Of a DNA stretch of 15,038 bases, positions 1 through 6,975 are shown one piece after another. Origin of the DNA: JBDTVS01 sp040007095 (GTDB lineage: Bacteria > Acidobacteriota > Vicinamibacteria > Vicinamibacterales > CAVVIG01); contig JBDTVS010000129.1 in assembly GCA_040007095.1 (NCBI GenBank), positions 1-15,038 of the forward strand, in the 5' to 3' direction. Under the pieces are notes generated by a model that was not told the DNA's origin, made no database searches, and was given only the letters and a program-made list of their open reading frames with translations. How positions within the stretch are numbered: the stretch's first letter is position 1; each line of letters begins with the position of its first letter. The translations under genes and the position numbers were made by a program.

Positions 1-41
1 CGGCGGGATGCATCGGCGGCCAGAATGCGCACGTTATTCAT
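1..41 (-). CDS. 5' end of an unidentified leftward gene (partial)
   Basis: An ATG at 41 reading leftward opens a frame that stays open to the window edge and begins MNNVRILAADASR. A weak AGGA-like purine run (from TAGGACC) lies about 9 nt upstream. It lies directly downstream of glucokinase on the same strand, so a sugar-phosphate gene such as 6-phosphogluconolactonase would fit, but thirteen codons cannot identify it. The existence of a gene is inferred from the start codon, the open frame and the gene order. Confidence 0.4.
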   Translation of the reverse strand, partial: MNNVRILAADASR

Positions 42-53
42 CTACGGGTCCTA

Positions 54-95
54 AGTCTCGAGTCTGGAGTCTGAAGTGGAAAGTCTGAAGTCTAA
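54..95. repeat. Phased 7-nt tandem repeat, six units
   Basis: Six consecutive heptamers start at 54, 61, 68, 75, 82 and 89. Five begin with AGTCT and the fourth is degenerate (AGTGGAA). The consensus is AGTCTGA. The block lies in the gap between glucokinase and the next leftward gene. A related heptamer block occurs at 2333-2388, so this is a dispersed family. The function is unknown. Confidence 0.75.
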
Positions 96-137
96 GAAAC
101 GCCCTTCCAGCTTCAGCATTTTCGACTTGTACGTAGT

Positions 138-167
138 GTCCGGCTTCAGCCTTGGCTTCAGCCGGAC
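138..167 (-). terminator. Stem-loop overlapping the glucokinase stop codon
   Basis: GTCCGGCT (138-145) is exactly complementary to AGCCGGAC (160-167). Inside it, AGCC/GGCT can add four more pairs after a TC/TC mismatch. The glucokinase stop codon is within the right arm. There is no T tract, so it is not a textbook intrinsic terminator; it could be a 3'-end stabilising hairpin or a dispersed repeat. The octamer GCTTCAGC occurs three times nearby (110, 143, 155). Confidence 0.45.
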
Positions 168-1150
168 CGGCCTGGAAACTTGAGACTTCGCGAAGCGTAG
201 ACCGCTGCACCGAGCAGGCCCGTCTCGTCGTTCAGGATCACCTTGACCGGTACGGCCGCGAGCAGCGCCTCGAAGGGCGGCTTGTTCCGAAACGCGCGCA
301 TGAATCGTCCGTCGGTGAGCGCCGGCAGGATTTTCGGCGCGATGCCCCCGCCGACGAACAGTCCGGCGGTCGACACGGTGCGCAGCACGAGGTTGCCGGC
401 TTCGGCGCCGTATGCCTCGACGAATATATCGACCGCTTCAACACAGCCGGTGCACCGGTGGCCAAGCGCCGCGGCGGTGATGGCCGCCGCCGCGTCGGGG
501 TGGCCCAGGTCGGCAACTGCCCCGCAGGGCTCGCTGTGCGTCACCCGATAAATGTTCAGCAGGCCGCGGCCCGAGACCACGGATTCGACTTCGGCGCGGC
601 CGTTTCGCGCGATCAGCCAGCGCAGCACGCCGATCTCGCGCTCGGTCCTCGCCGCGAAATCGGCGTGGCCGCCCTCTGAAGCCGCCGGGACGAGCTGCCC
701 GTCGATCCGGTGCAGCATGGCCATGCCGATCCCTGTGCCGGCCGCGATGAGCCCGACATTCCCGTTCCGAACGGCCTCGCCCTGCTGGAGCACGTGGACT
801 TCGGCCGACTCAAGGACCGTGACGCCGTAGGCCATCGCCTGGAGATCGTTCAGGAGGTCGATGCGTTGAAAGGCGAACCGATCGGCCAGCGTGCTCGCGT
901 CGACCTTCCACGGAACGTTGGTCAACGTCGCCGTGTCGTCGATCACGGGACCGGCCACGCCGAAGCATGCGCGATCGATCGCCCGGTGCGCCTCGGGCAG
1001 TCCGCCGATGAACTCAGCAAGGATCGCGGCTAACTCGGCGTAGTCGAGCGTGGTGAACGATCGCACGGCGACCGGCCGCGGACGCGGAGATGCGGGTTCG
1101 AATAGACCGATGAGCGTCTTGGTTCCGCCGATATCGCCTGCGAGCAGCAT
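158..1150 (-). CDS. glk: Glucokinase
   Basis: This is a cytoplasmic ATP-dependent glucokinase making glucose 6-phosphate at the entry to glycolysis and the pentose phosphate route. The 330-residue product has the sugar-kinase fold of the Glk family (not the ROK branch). The N-terminal phosphate-binding loop is DIGGTKT (6-12). The probable catalytic Asp is in NDLQA (D102). AAGTGIGMAML (136-146) is the adenosine-side glycine motif, SEGGHADF (158-165) carries sugar-contacting Glu and His, and FVGGGIAPKI lies near 265-274. The ATG start has a GGAAG sequence about 7 nt upstream and gives the usual family N-terminus. The family normally ends at about GLLGAAVYA; here ten or so extra residues follow, and their codons fall in repeat-like DNA. 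It is divergent from, and overlaps at the start codon with, the BRCT/TPR gene. Confidence 0.95.
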   Translation of the reverse strand: MLLAGDIGGTKTLIGLFEPASPRPRPVAVRSFTTLDYAELAAILAEFIGGLPEAHRAIDRACFGVAGPVIDDTATLTNVPWKVDASTLADRFAFQRIDLLNDLQAMAYGVTVLESAEVHVLQQGEAVRNGNVGLIAAGTGIGMAMLHRIDGQLVPAASEGGHADFAARTEREIGVLRWLIARNGRAEVESVVSGRGLLNIYRVTHSEPCGAVADLGHPDAAAAITAAALGHRCTGCVEAVDIFVEAYGAEAGNLVLRTVSTAGLFVGGGIAPKILPALTDGRFMRAFRNKPPFEALLAAVPVKVILNDETGLLGAAVYASRSLKFPGRSG

Positions 1151-2324
1151 GCTTGACTTCCGGCCTATTCTCCTTCATCTTGAACGCGGGTTCTTCAGAT
1201 TGCCCTCACTCGTGCCCGACTTGCCGAGTCTTCAGCCACTCGCGGGACAGCTCGTCGTTTTCACCGGTAAGCTCAGCTCGCTCGGCCGCAAGGACGCTTG
1301 CGCTCTGGTCGCGCGCCTCGGCGGCGCGACCGCCGATGACATCAGTGCCAGAACCACGATGCTGGTGGTCGGCGATGAAGGGTTCGGCCCGGCGTCGCGC
1401 GAGAAGAGCCACAAGCTTCAACGGGCAGAAGGTCTGAATGCTCAACCGGGATGTCGGATTCAGATTCTCAGCGAAGCCGATTTTTGCGGCCTGGCGGGTG
1501 TGCCGACGCCCGAAGCGCTGAAACGCCACCACCAGGCGATGCGCGACCTCCTGGCGCGTTACAAATCGGTTCGCGAAGACCACCTTCGCTACCTCATGAA
1601 GTGCGGCGTCATCCAGCCGGTGCTGCAGACCAACGCCGACCTCTTCTTCTCGTTCGCGGATGTTGCGGCGGTCAAACAGGTCAACGACGAGCTGGCGCTC
1701 GGAGCGTCGTTCCACGCGGTCGCGCGAGCGCTTGTCGCGTCGCGGCAGGGCCAGCTGGCCTTCGACTTCCGTCTTGATGTCGAGCCGGCGCGCGTCCTCA
1801 CGCTCCAGCGTCCGTCACCGCCCGCCAGAATGCCCGGCGGGGCGGCCCCATCGAACGCCCGGGACATCGCCCTGGCCGAAGAGTATTTTCGCAAGGCGTC
1901 GCTGCTCGACGACGGCGATGAGTCGACCGAGGAGAAGGCGGCAGCGGCGTATCGAATGGCGCTGGCGCTCGACCCACAGTTGGTGGCTGCGCTCATCAAC
2001 CTGGCGAATATTCATTACAGCCGCGACGAACTGGCCGAGGCGCAGGCTCTGTACGAACAGGCGATCGGCCTCGAATCGAACTTCTTCGAGGCCCACTTCA
2101 ACCTGGGCAACATCTACCACGATCTTGGACGGTTCGGCGAGGCGCAAGCGTGCTACCGCCGGGCGCTCGGTCTCAATCCGCTGTACGCGGATGCGCATTT
2201 CTATCTGGCGGTGACCTACGAGAAGATGGGCCTGTCGCGCGAGGCGCGGCCGCATTGGCGCTCATACCAGAAGCTCGCGCCGAATGGGGAATGGGTCGAG
2301 CTGGCGAAGGAGTTCTCAGAGTAG
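1149..2324 (+). CDS. BRCT - MerR-like HTH - TPR multidomain protein
   Basis: The role is unknown; the domains suggest a regulatory or adaptor protein. Numbered from the ATG at 1149 (391 aa), residues 29-115 resemble a BRCT fold (LAGQLVVFTGKLSSLGRKDA, then ARLGGATADDIS and TMLVVGDEGF), as in DNA ligase and replication-factor BRCT domains. Residues 138-200 look like a MerR-type helix-turn-helix (VREDHLRYLMKCGVIQP, then FSFADVAAVKQV). Residues 238-390 hold about four TPR helices pairs, with YRMALALDPQ, YEQAIGLESN and YRRALGLNPL. The ATG overlaps the glucokinase ATG on the other strand. In-frame TTG (1200) and GTG (1212) are alternatives just before the BRCT region, and none has a good ribosome binding site. 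An in-frame ATG at 1050 is rejected because it lies inside glk. Confidence 0.85.
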   Translation: MLDFRPILLHLERGFFRLPSLVPDLPSLQPLAGQLVVFTGKLSSLGRKDACALVARLGGATADDISARTTMLVVGDEGFGPASREKSHKLQRAEGLNAQPGCRIQILSEADFCGLAGVPTPEALKRHHQAMRDLLARYKSVREDHLRYLMKCGVIQPVLQTNADLFFSFADVAAVKQVNDELALGASFHAVARALVASRQGQLAFDFRLDVEPARVLTLQRPSPPARMPGGAAPSNARDIALAEEYFRKASLLDDGDESTEEKAAAAYRMALALDPQLVAALINLANIHYSRDELAEAQALYEQAIGLESNFFEAHFNLGNIYHDLGRFGEAQACYRRALGLNPLYADAHFYLAVTYEKMGLSREARPHWRSYQKLAPNGEWVELAKEFSE

Positions 2325-2332
2325 ACGGCGTA

Positions 2333-2388
2333 AGTCTTAAGCCTGAAGTCTCAAGTGTGCAGACTTCGAACTTCAGACTCGAGACTTG
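2333..2388. repeat. Heptamer repeat that inverts midway, between convergent genes
   Basis: Heptamers phased at 2333, 2340, 2347 and 2354 follow the AGTCTNN pattern. From 2361 (2361, 2368, 2375, 2382) they switch to the complementary AGACTNN pattern. The two halves can pair imperfectly around the centre near 2358-2361 into a long hairpin. The block fills the 67-bp gap between the stop of the BRCT/TPR gene and the stop of the convergent Cys-rich gene, so a bidirectional terminator role is plausible. It is related to the 54-95 repeat. Confidence 0.7.
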
Positions 2389-2391
2389 CCT

Positions 2392-2652
2392 CTAGTAGCT
2401 GTATTCGTCCGGCGACCGCTTCTTGGGCGTACGGCGGAGCTTGTAGAACGCGCAATCCGGGCACCAGGCTTCCGGATCGAACCCTGAGGCACCGGCGAGC
2501 GGCAGCACATCGCGATGTCCGCAGCACTCCGGGCCGTCCTCGGGAGGCCGCCGCCAGCGGCACGACTTGAACCGGGCCACTGCCGGGGACAGCTCCGCCG
2601 GCGCATTGGTCGGCACGGGCGCTATCGATGGAGTGATCAACGGATCAGACAT
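2392..2652 (-). CDS. Small Cys-rich, probable zinc-ribbon protein
   Basis: This is an 86-residue protein of unknown function. A Pro/Ala-rich N-terminus is followed by possible metal ligands C31, C43, C44, H46, C64 and C67. The motifs ECCGHRD and WCPDCAFYKLRR have the look of a treble-clef or zinc-ribbon pair, with a basic tail after the last CxxC. The start ATG overlaps the helicase stop codon (ATGTCTGA arrangement, 8 bp shared), so it is probably translated by coupling to the helicase. That overlap and the ordered Cys/His pattern are the evidence that it is a real gene. A nucleic-acid or ribosome-associated role is inferred only from its operon partners. Confidence 0.75.
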   Translation of the reverse strand: MSDPLITPSIAPVPTNAPAELSPAVARFKSCRWRRPPEDGPECCGHRDVLPLAGASGFDPEAWCPDCAFYKLRRTPKKRSPDEYSY

Positions 2653-3958
2653 GGTCTGTAAATTCTAAACGAACGCCGACCGCCTTTTCCAGCAGACTGA
2701 GCTCGTGGAGCTCGTCGGGCAGGACCAACGTCAGCGCCAGCCCCACTTCGTCGGCCCGGCCGGTGCGGCCGACGCGATGCACGTACGCGTCGGGCGAATC
2801 AGGGAGCTCGTAGTTGATGACCGTGTGTATGCCGTCGATATCGAGGCCGCGGGCCGCGATGTCCGTGGCGACGAGGACCTTGTACTTGCCGCCGCGGAAT
2901 CCCTCGACCGCGGCGCGCCGCTGTTCCTGCGTGCGATCGGCGTGCAGGGCGACGCACCGGATGCCGCTCGATCCGAGTTTTTGCGCGAGCCGCTCGGCGC
3001 CCACTTTGGTTCGGTTGAATACCAGCACGGGACCGGCATGCCGCCGCAGATGCTCGGTCAGCCACGCGAGCTTCTCGTGCCCCGGCACGACGTGCGCGCG
3101 ATGGGTGATCGATTTGGCAGGCATGCTGCGCTGGCCGACCTGCACGAACTTCGGCTCGCGCACGATCTCGAGGGCCAGCCGCACCACGTCGTCCGGCATC
3201 GTGGCCGAAAACAGCAGCGTCTGCCGCTCGCCGGGAATCGCGGAGATGATCCGGCGCACGTCGGGCCAGAAGCCCATATCCATCATGCGGTCCGCCTCGT
3301 CGAGGATGAGCAGGTCGACACCGCTCAGGTCCGCGTTCAGCTGGCGCATGTGATCCATCAGGCGGCCCGGTGTGGCGACGATGATGTCGACGCCGGCGCG
3401 CAACGCCCGTTCCTGCGCGCTCATTTCGACGCCGCCGTAAATCGCCGCGCTGGTGACCGACGTGTGATACGACAGGCCGTGGATTTCATCCTCGATCTGC
3501 ACCGCCAGCTCGCGCGTGGGCGCGAGCACCAGCACGCGGCTCTTCGCTGCGGGCGCGCCCTCCCGGCCGTCAGACGCCGCCACGGTGCCCTGAGAGGTCA
3601 ACAGCCGCTGAAGCGTCGGCACGACGAACGCCGCCGTTTTCCCGGTGCCCGTTTCAGCGCAGGCGATGAGGTCGTCACCGGCGAGCGCCATCCGGATCAC
3701 CGCGCTTTGAATCGGCCGCGTTTCGGTGAATCCCAGGTCGCGGATTCCTTCGAGCAGCCGCGCGTCGAGGCCGAAGGAGGCGAATGGGACCGGTGTAATC
3801 TCGCAGGGGGTTGGGTCGAGCGCGACGTGCGCGCGTGGGTCGGTCGGGCGACCGGCGTTTCCCTGTGGCCGTCGCGGCTTGCCCGGGCGACTAGGGGAGC
3901 GACGCGGTCCCGCGGACCGGCGTCTCTGTGGGCGGCTATCGGTTGTGTTCGAATTCAA
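2645..3958 (-). CDS. rhlE: DEAD-box ATP-dependent RNA helicase (RhlE type)
   Basis: This is an RNA unwinding/remodelling enzyme, likely acting in ribosome assembly, RNA decay or cold adaptation. All helicase motifs are visible in the 437 residues: Q motif FASFGLD...RPIQ (59-84), motif I AETGTGKT (101-108), Ia PTRELAVQ (147-154), Ib TPGRLMD (196-202), II DEAD (220-223), III SAT (251-253), IV VLVFNRTK (311-318), V ATDIAARGLDID (364-375) and VI HRVGRTGR (394-401). A basic Arg/Pro-rich extension of about 50 residues precedes the core and could bind RNA. There is almost no C-terminal extension, which is shorter than many RhlE proteins. The start is a TTG at 3958, 14 bp after the infA stop and without a clear Shine-Dalgarno; no in-frame ATG lies before the Q motif. 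It is the middle gene of the infA operon. Confidence 0.93.
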   Translation of the reverse strand: MNSNTTDSRPQRRRSAGPRRSPSRPGKPRRPQGNAGRPTDPRAHVALDPTPCEITPVPFASFGLDARLLEGIRDLGFTETRPIQSAVIRMALAGDDLIACAETGTGKTAAFVVPTLQRLLTSQGTVAASDGREGAPAAKSRVLVLAPTRELAVQIEDEIHGLSYHTSVTSAAIYGGVEMSAQERALRAGVDIIVATPGRLMDHMRQLNADLSGVDLLILDEADRMMDMGFWPDVRRIISAIPGERQTLLFSATMPDDVVRLALEIVREPKFVQVGQRSMPAKSITHRAHVVPGHEKLAWLTEHLRRHAGPVLVFNRTKVGAERLAQKLGSSGIRCVALHADRTQEQRRAAVEGFRGGKYKVLVATDIAARGLDIDGIHTVINYELPDSPDAYVHRVGRTGRADEVGLALTLVLPDELHELSLLEKAVGVRLEFTDHV

Positions 3959-3972
3959 ACTGTATTTTCGGG

Positions 3973-4191
3973 CTAGCGGGCTCGGAACGTGATGATGCCC
4001 CTTACAGGGTCGTACGGCGAGACGCCGACGGTCACGCGATCCCCAGGAACCACCTTGATACGGAAGCGGCGCATCCGGCCGCTGAGCTGGGCCAGCACCT
4101 CATGGCCGGCGTCGCACTGCACGCGGTAGAGCCCGCCGCTGTGCACCGCCACCACGGTGCCCTGCATGTCGATCAAATCGTCCTTGCTCAA
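3973..4191 (-). CDS. infA: Translation initiation factor IF-1
   Basis: IF-1 binds the ribosomal A site of the 30S subunit and assists IF-2 and IF-3 in initiation. The product is a single S1/OB-fold domain with the hallmark segments DLIDMQGTVVAV, YRVQCDAGHEVLAQLSGRMR, GDRVTV and SPYDPVRGIITFRAR. Starting at TTG 4191 (TTG AGC AAG GAC GAT) gives exactly 72 residues, the normal IF-1 length, and aligns with the usual M-(A)-K-E-D start. An upstream ATG at 4251 would add 20 atypical residues. A strong AAGGAAGG at 4204-4211 lies 12 nt before the TTG, a slightly long spacing. It is the first gene of an operon with the RNA helicase and the Cys-rich protein; a helicase beside an infA copy is a recurrent bacterial arrangement. 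Confidence 0.95.
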   Translation of the reverse strand: MSKDDLIDMQGTVVAVHSGGLYRVQCDAGHEVLAQLSGRMRRFRIKVVPGDRVTVGVSPYDPVRGIITFRAR

Positions 4192-4262
4192 ATAGCTAGC
4201 AATCCTTCCTTTGACCAAAGAGTGTGCCACAAATCGTGGACTCAACGCCAATCGTGCCCAGA

Positions 4263-4292
4263 ATCATCGCTTCTATCCTGTCATCTGGTCAA
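4263..4292 (-). promoter_or_regulatory. Candidate promoter of the infA operon with overlapping dyad
   Basis: Reading leftward, TTGACC (4292-4287) is separated by 18 nt from GATGAT (4268-4263), a 5/6 and 4/6 match to the sigma-70 boxes. The -35 box sits in a dyad TCAAC-x-GTTGA (4289-4299), a possible operator. It is placed about 70 nt upstream of the IF-1 start. The -10 box is weak, so this is only a candidate. Confidence 0.3.
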
Positions 4293-4311
4293 CGGTTGAT
4301 CGAGCCAGGCA

Positions 4312-4371
4312 GTGAAGCTTCGCCTCAAACCGACCAGAAAACCCGAGGGACGACGCGCGGCGAATCTTCAC
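4312..4371. repeat. 13-nt inverted repeat, 34-nt loop
   Basis: GTGAAGCTTCGCC (4312-4324) pairs with GGCGAATCTTCAC (4359-4371) with one mismatch. CGCCTC/GAGGCG nearby (4321-4326 and 4372-4377) allow an alternative pairing. It is in the intergenic region between infA and the acyl-ligase fusion, which holds no open frame that I would call a gene. Confidence 0.5.
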
Positions 4372-4398
4372 GAGGCGGCCCGCTCCGCGGCCGCGCTC

Positions 4399-4460
4399 AG
4401 ACAGATTCTAAAGCCGGGAACTTGCTTCATTCGCATAGACAGCGGCTTTAAAATCTGTCT
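4399..4460 (-). terminator. 18-bp inverted repeat at the stop of the acyl-ligase fusion
   Basis: Positions 4399-4416 and 4443-4460 are 18-nt arms complementary except at one position (AGACAGATTCTAAAGCCG against CGGCTTTAAAATCTGTCT), with a 26-nt loop. The right arm overlaps the stop codon of the leftward gene, so in its mRNA the hairpin forms immediately after translation ends. No U tract follows. An extra AGACAG at 4437-4442 can compete for the CTGTCT of the right arm. A terminator or 3' stabiliser is likely; a small mobile or dispersed repeat is an alternative. Confidence 0.5.
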
Positions 4461-6969
4461 AGAGCGCCCGGACGGCGTCTTCCACGCGCCTGGCCAGCGT
4501 CTCGTAGTCGTCGCCCTCCAAGGTGAGGGGCGAGCCGAACGCGACGCGCACTCGACCAGGCCGCGCCATTCGCCAGGTATGGTGCAAGACCCGTTCGAGG
4601 CCGTCGATCCGGACTGGAACCACGGGCACCCCGAGTCGAGACGCAATCATCCCGATTCCCGGCCGGAAGCGATCGATTTCTCCCTCCTCCGTTCGATGGC
4701 CTTCCGGGAAGATCAGTACCGAGAACCCGTCGCCGAGCACTTCGCCGATATACCGCAGCGTCTGTCGCGCGCCCGCCTCACGTTGCGGCAGCGGGAAGGC
4801 GTTGAACATCAGGGCGGCCAGATAGTAGTTGAGGCCGTTGGTGAACCGCGCCATGCGCCCGTACTGCGCGGGGAAGAAATGAGGTTTGAAAAATTCCTTC
4901 GCCATCGCGACCGCGAGCCGATAGCGGAAGCGCGGCGGCAGCGCGGCCATCACGACCGGCGTGTCCATGTGACTCTGATGGTTCGCCGCGAAGATGACCG
5001 GCCCCTTGATTGATGCCAGGTGCGCCTGCCCCTCGACGCGGAGCCACGCGAACACGCGCGCCAGGGGGAGCAGCCAGGTCGGAAGGCTCGCCCGACGGAT
5101 AGCGCGGGCAGGCAGCGCCCGATTCCACGAGGGGAACTCAATCGGCTCGACCACCGCCGATTCGCTCGTCGACGCGCCTTCGACGAGTGCACGCAGTTGT
5201 CCCACATCGCGGGCACCGGAAAACGCGCCTTCGTCGAGGTGGGTTTGAAACGCATCCTCGAGCGCCACCATCAGCTCGACCCGCTCGAGCGAGCTCAGGC
5301 CGAGTTCATCGATCGTCGTGGCGGTGGACACCTGGGCCCGGCCCGCGTGTTTGGCAATCAGCGCGGTCAGCGTATCGGTGCCCGCTGTGGCCGTGCGCGG
5401 CGGCGCGCCGGTCCGCATCCATTCTTGAATGGCCGCCCGTTTCAACTTCCTCGTTCCGTCGGTGCGCGGCAGCTCGGCCTCTGGCCACACCAGTCCGCGA
5501 CGGATCTTCTGATGGTCCTCCAGTTGCAGGTTCGCCTCGCGCACCGCGGCATCCGGCTCGACGCCGGGCTCGAGTACAAGCGCCGCGTGGACACGTTCCT
5601 GTCCGCCGGTGGTGATGCCGACAACGGCCGAGTCGCGGACGCCGGGCACGTGATTGAGGACGCGCTCAACATCCTCGGGAAACACGTTCAGCCCTTCTGG
5701 CGTGACGATCATTTCCTTCTTGCGCCCGCGAATGAAGAGCTGGCCGCCCGCTCCGATCTCGCCGACGTCGCCGGTGTGGAACCAGCCGTCCTCGAATGCC
5801 TGTGCGGTTTCGGCCGCCGCGTTGAAGTATCCGGTGGTCACGTTTTCGCCGCGCACGAGAATCTCCCCGTCGGGCGCGATCTTCATCTCGACGCCCGCGA
5901 TCGCCTTCCCGACCGAACCCTTCTTCGTCCCGAACGGATGATTCAACGTGACGATCGGCGCGGTTTCCGTCAGCCCGTAGCCCTGGATCACGACGAAGCC
6001 GAGCTGGCCCCAGAACGCCTCGAGCTCGGTCTCGAGCGGCGCGGCGCCGACCACGAAGCTCCAGAACTTGAAACCGAACAGCCGGTGGATCCGGCGGTAG
6101 CGCCACCACCGCCGGGCGACATGCTCCTTGGGCGCCGGGAGAAGAGCTTCCGGCGCCACCCGCCGGATGTGCTCGCGCAGCACGTCGAGAATCTTCGGCA
6201 CCGACACCAGCACCGACACCCGGCGCGACTTGATCTCGCCAACGATCTCGGCGGGGTTGTAGCCGCGCATGAAGATCACGGTGCCGGGCAGCATCGGCGG
6301 GATGAACGTGGCCATGGCCTGACCGAACATGTGACTGAGAGGCAGCAGGTTCAGGAATCGGATCGGAAAAAACGGCCGGCCCCATTTGCGGTACTTCACG
6401 ACCTCCCGCTCGACCGGGACAATATTCGCCAGGATGTTTCGGTGGGTGATGACCACGCCTTTGGGTTCGGCGGTCGCGCCCGAGGTGAAGATGATCTCAG
6501 CCACGTCGTCTCGCACGATGTCTCGCGCGATGCTCCGGTCGGGGCGGCCGCCGGTGGCGCGCGGCGTTTCTAGGTTCCAGTCGATCTCGTGAAGCTTCCA
6601 CACCGGAATCGCCGCATCGACGATGGGCGGAACGTCCTGGCCCACGACGACGAGGCCGGCGGCGACGATTCGCGTGACGCGCGCGAGGAAGTCCGGCGAC
6701 GCGCGATAGTCGACCGGAACGACGATCACGCCGCCAAGCAGGCAGCCCCAGAACGCGACGATCCATTCGGGACGGTTTTCGCACCAGAAAACAACTTTGT
6801 CGCCTTTTGCGAGACCGAGGGCGTCGAGGCGCGCCAGGAACGCCCGCGCGGCGCGCGCCACCTGGACATAGGTGTAACGCCGCGTTCGAAAGCCGTCGTC
6901 GTGCACCAGAAATTCGCCGCGTGCTTGAGATAGGTCATCGAAAAAGTCGATGAGCGTGTCGCGTGGCAC
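4459..6969 (-). CDS. Acyl-AMP ligase / acyl carrier / PlsC acyltransferase fusion
   Basis: The 836-residue protein probably activates a fatty acid, loads it on its own carrier domain or CoA, and passes it to a lysophospholipid or glycerol-phosphate acceptor at the membrane. Domain 1 (about 1-520) is an ANL adenylating enzyme: IFTSGATAEPKGVVITH (160-176), YGLTETAP (331-338), TGD (399-401), GRKKEMIVTPEGLNV (415-429), and a C-terminal lysine in RTDGTRKLKR (about 508). Domain 2 (about 530-600) is a carrier with DELGLSSLERVE, the phosphopantetheine Ser being S560. Domain 3 (about 625-836) is PlsC-like, with HQSHMD (664-669, HX4D) and FPEGHRTEEG (754-763). E. coli Aas has the same activities, but acyltransferase first and no carrier. 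The start is GTG 6969 with no Shine-Dalgarno; a CATAAT box ends 6 nt before it. Confidence 0.92.
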   Translation of the reverse strand: MPRDTLIDFFDDLSQARGEFLVHDDGFRTRRYTYVQVARAARAFLARLDALGLAKGDKVVFWCENRPEWIVAFWGCLLGGVIVVPVDYRASPDFLARVTRIVAAGLVVVGQDVPPIVDAAIPVWKLHEIDWNLETPRATGGRPDRSIARDIVRDDVAEIIFTSGATAEPKGVVITHRNILANIVPVEREVVKYRKWGRPFFPIRFLNLLPLSHMFGQAMATFIPPMLPGTVIFMRGYNPAEIVGEIKSRRVSVLVSVPKILDVLREHIRRVAPEALLPAPKEHVARRWWRYRRIHRLFGFKFWSFVVGAAPLETELEAFWGQLGFVVIQGYGLTETAPIVTLNHPFGTKKGSVGKAIAGVEMKIAPDGEILVRGENVTTGYFNAAAETAQAFEDGWFHTGDVGEIGAGGQLFIRGRKKEMIVTPEGLNVFPEDVERVLNHVPGVRDSAVVGITTGGQERVHAALVLEPGVEPDAAVREANLQLEDHQKIRRGLVWPEAELPRTDGTRKLKRAAIQEWMRTGAPPRTATAGTDTLTALIAKHAGRAQVSTATTIDELGLSSLERVELMVALEDAFQTHLDEGAFSGARDVGQLRALVEGASTSESAVVEPIEFPSWNRALPARAIRRASLPTWLLPLARVFAWLRVEGQAHLASIKGPVIFAANHQSHMDTPVVMAALPPRFRYRLAVAMAKEFFKPHFFPAQYGRMARFTNGLNYYLAALMFNAFPLPQREAGARQTLRYIGEVLGDGFSVLIFPEGHRTEEGEIDRFRPGIGMIASRLGVPVVPVRIDGLERVLHHTWRMARPGRVRVAFGSPLTLEGDDYETLARRVEDAVRAL

Positions 6970-6975
6970 GACTGA

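Noticed and set aside
54..95. CRISPR array
   Set aside because: The repeat unit is 7 nt with no spacers, and no cas genes are present.
2705..3976. Long + strand frame (423 codons) opposite the RNA helicase
   Set aside because: It is antisense to a gene with every DEAD-box motif, and its composition (His/Arg/Gly/Asp-rich, no domain) is typical of a GC-driven shadow frame.
4192..4458. Possible tRNA or riboswitch in the infA upstream region
   Set aside because: I could not trace an acceptor stem with T-loop (GTTCRANNC) or any known riboswitch core; only the two inverted repeats are supported.
5020..6573. Long + strand frame (517 codons) opposite the acyl-ligase fusion
   Set aside because: Shadow frame; the opposite strand has intact ANL, carrier and PlsC motifs.
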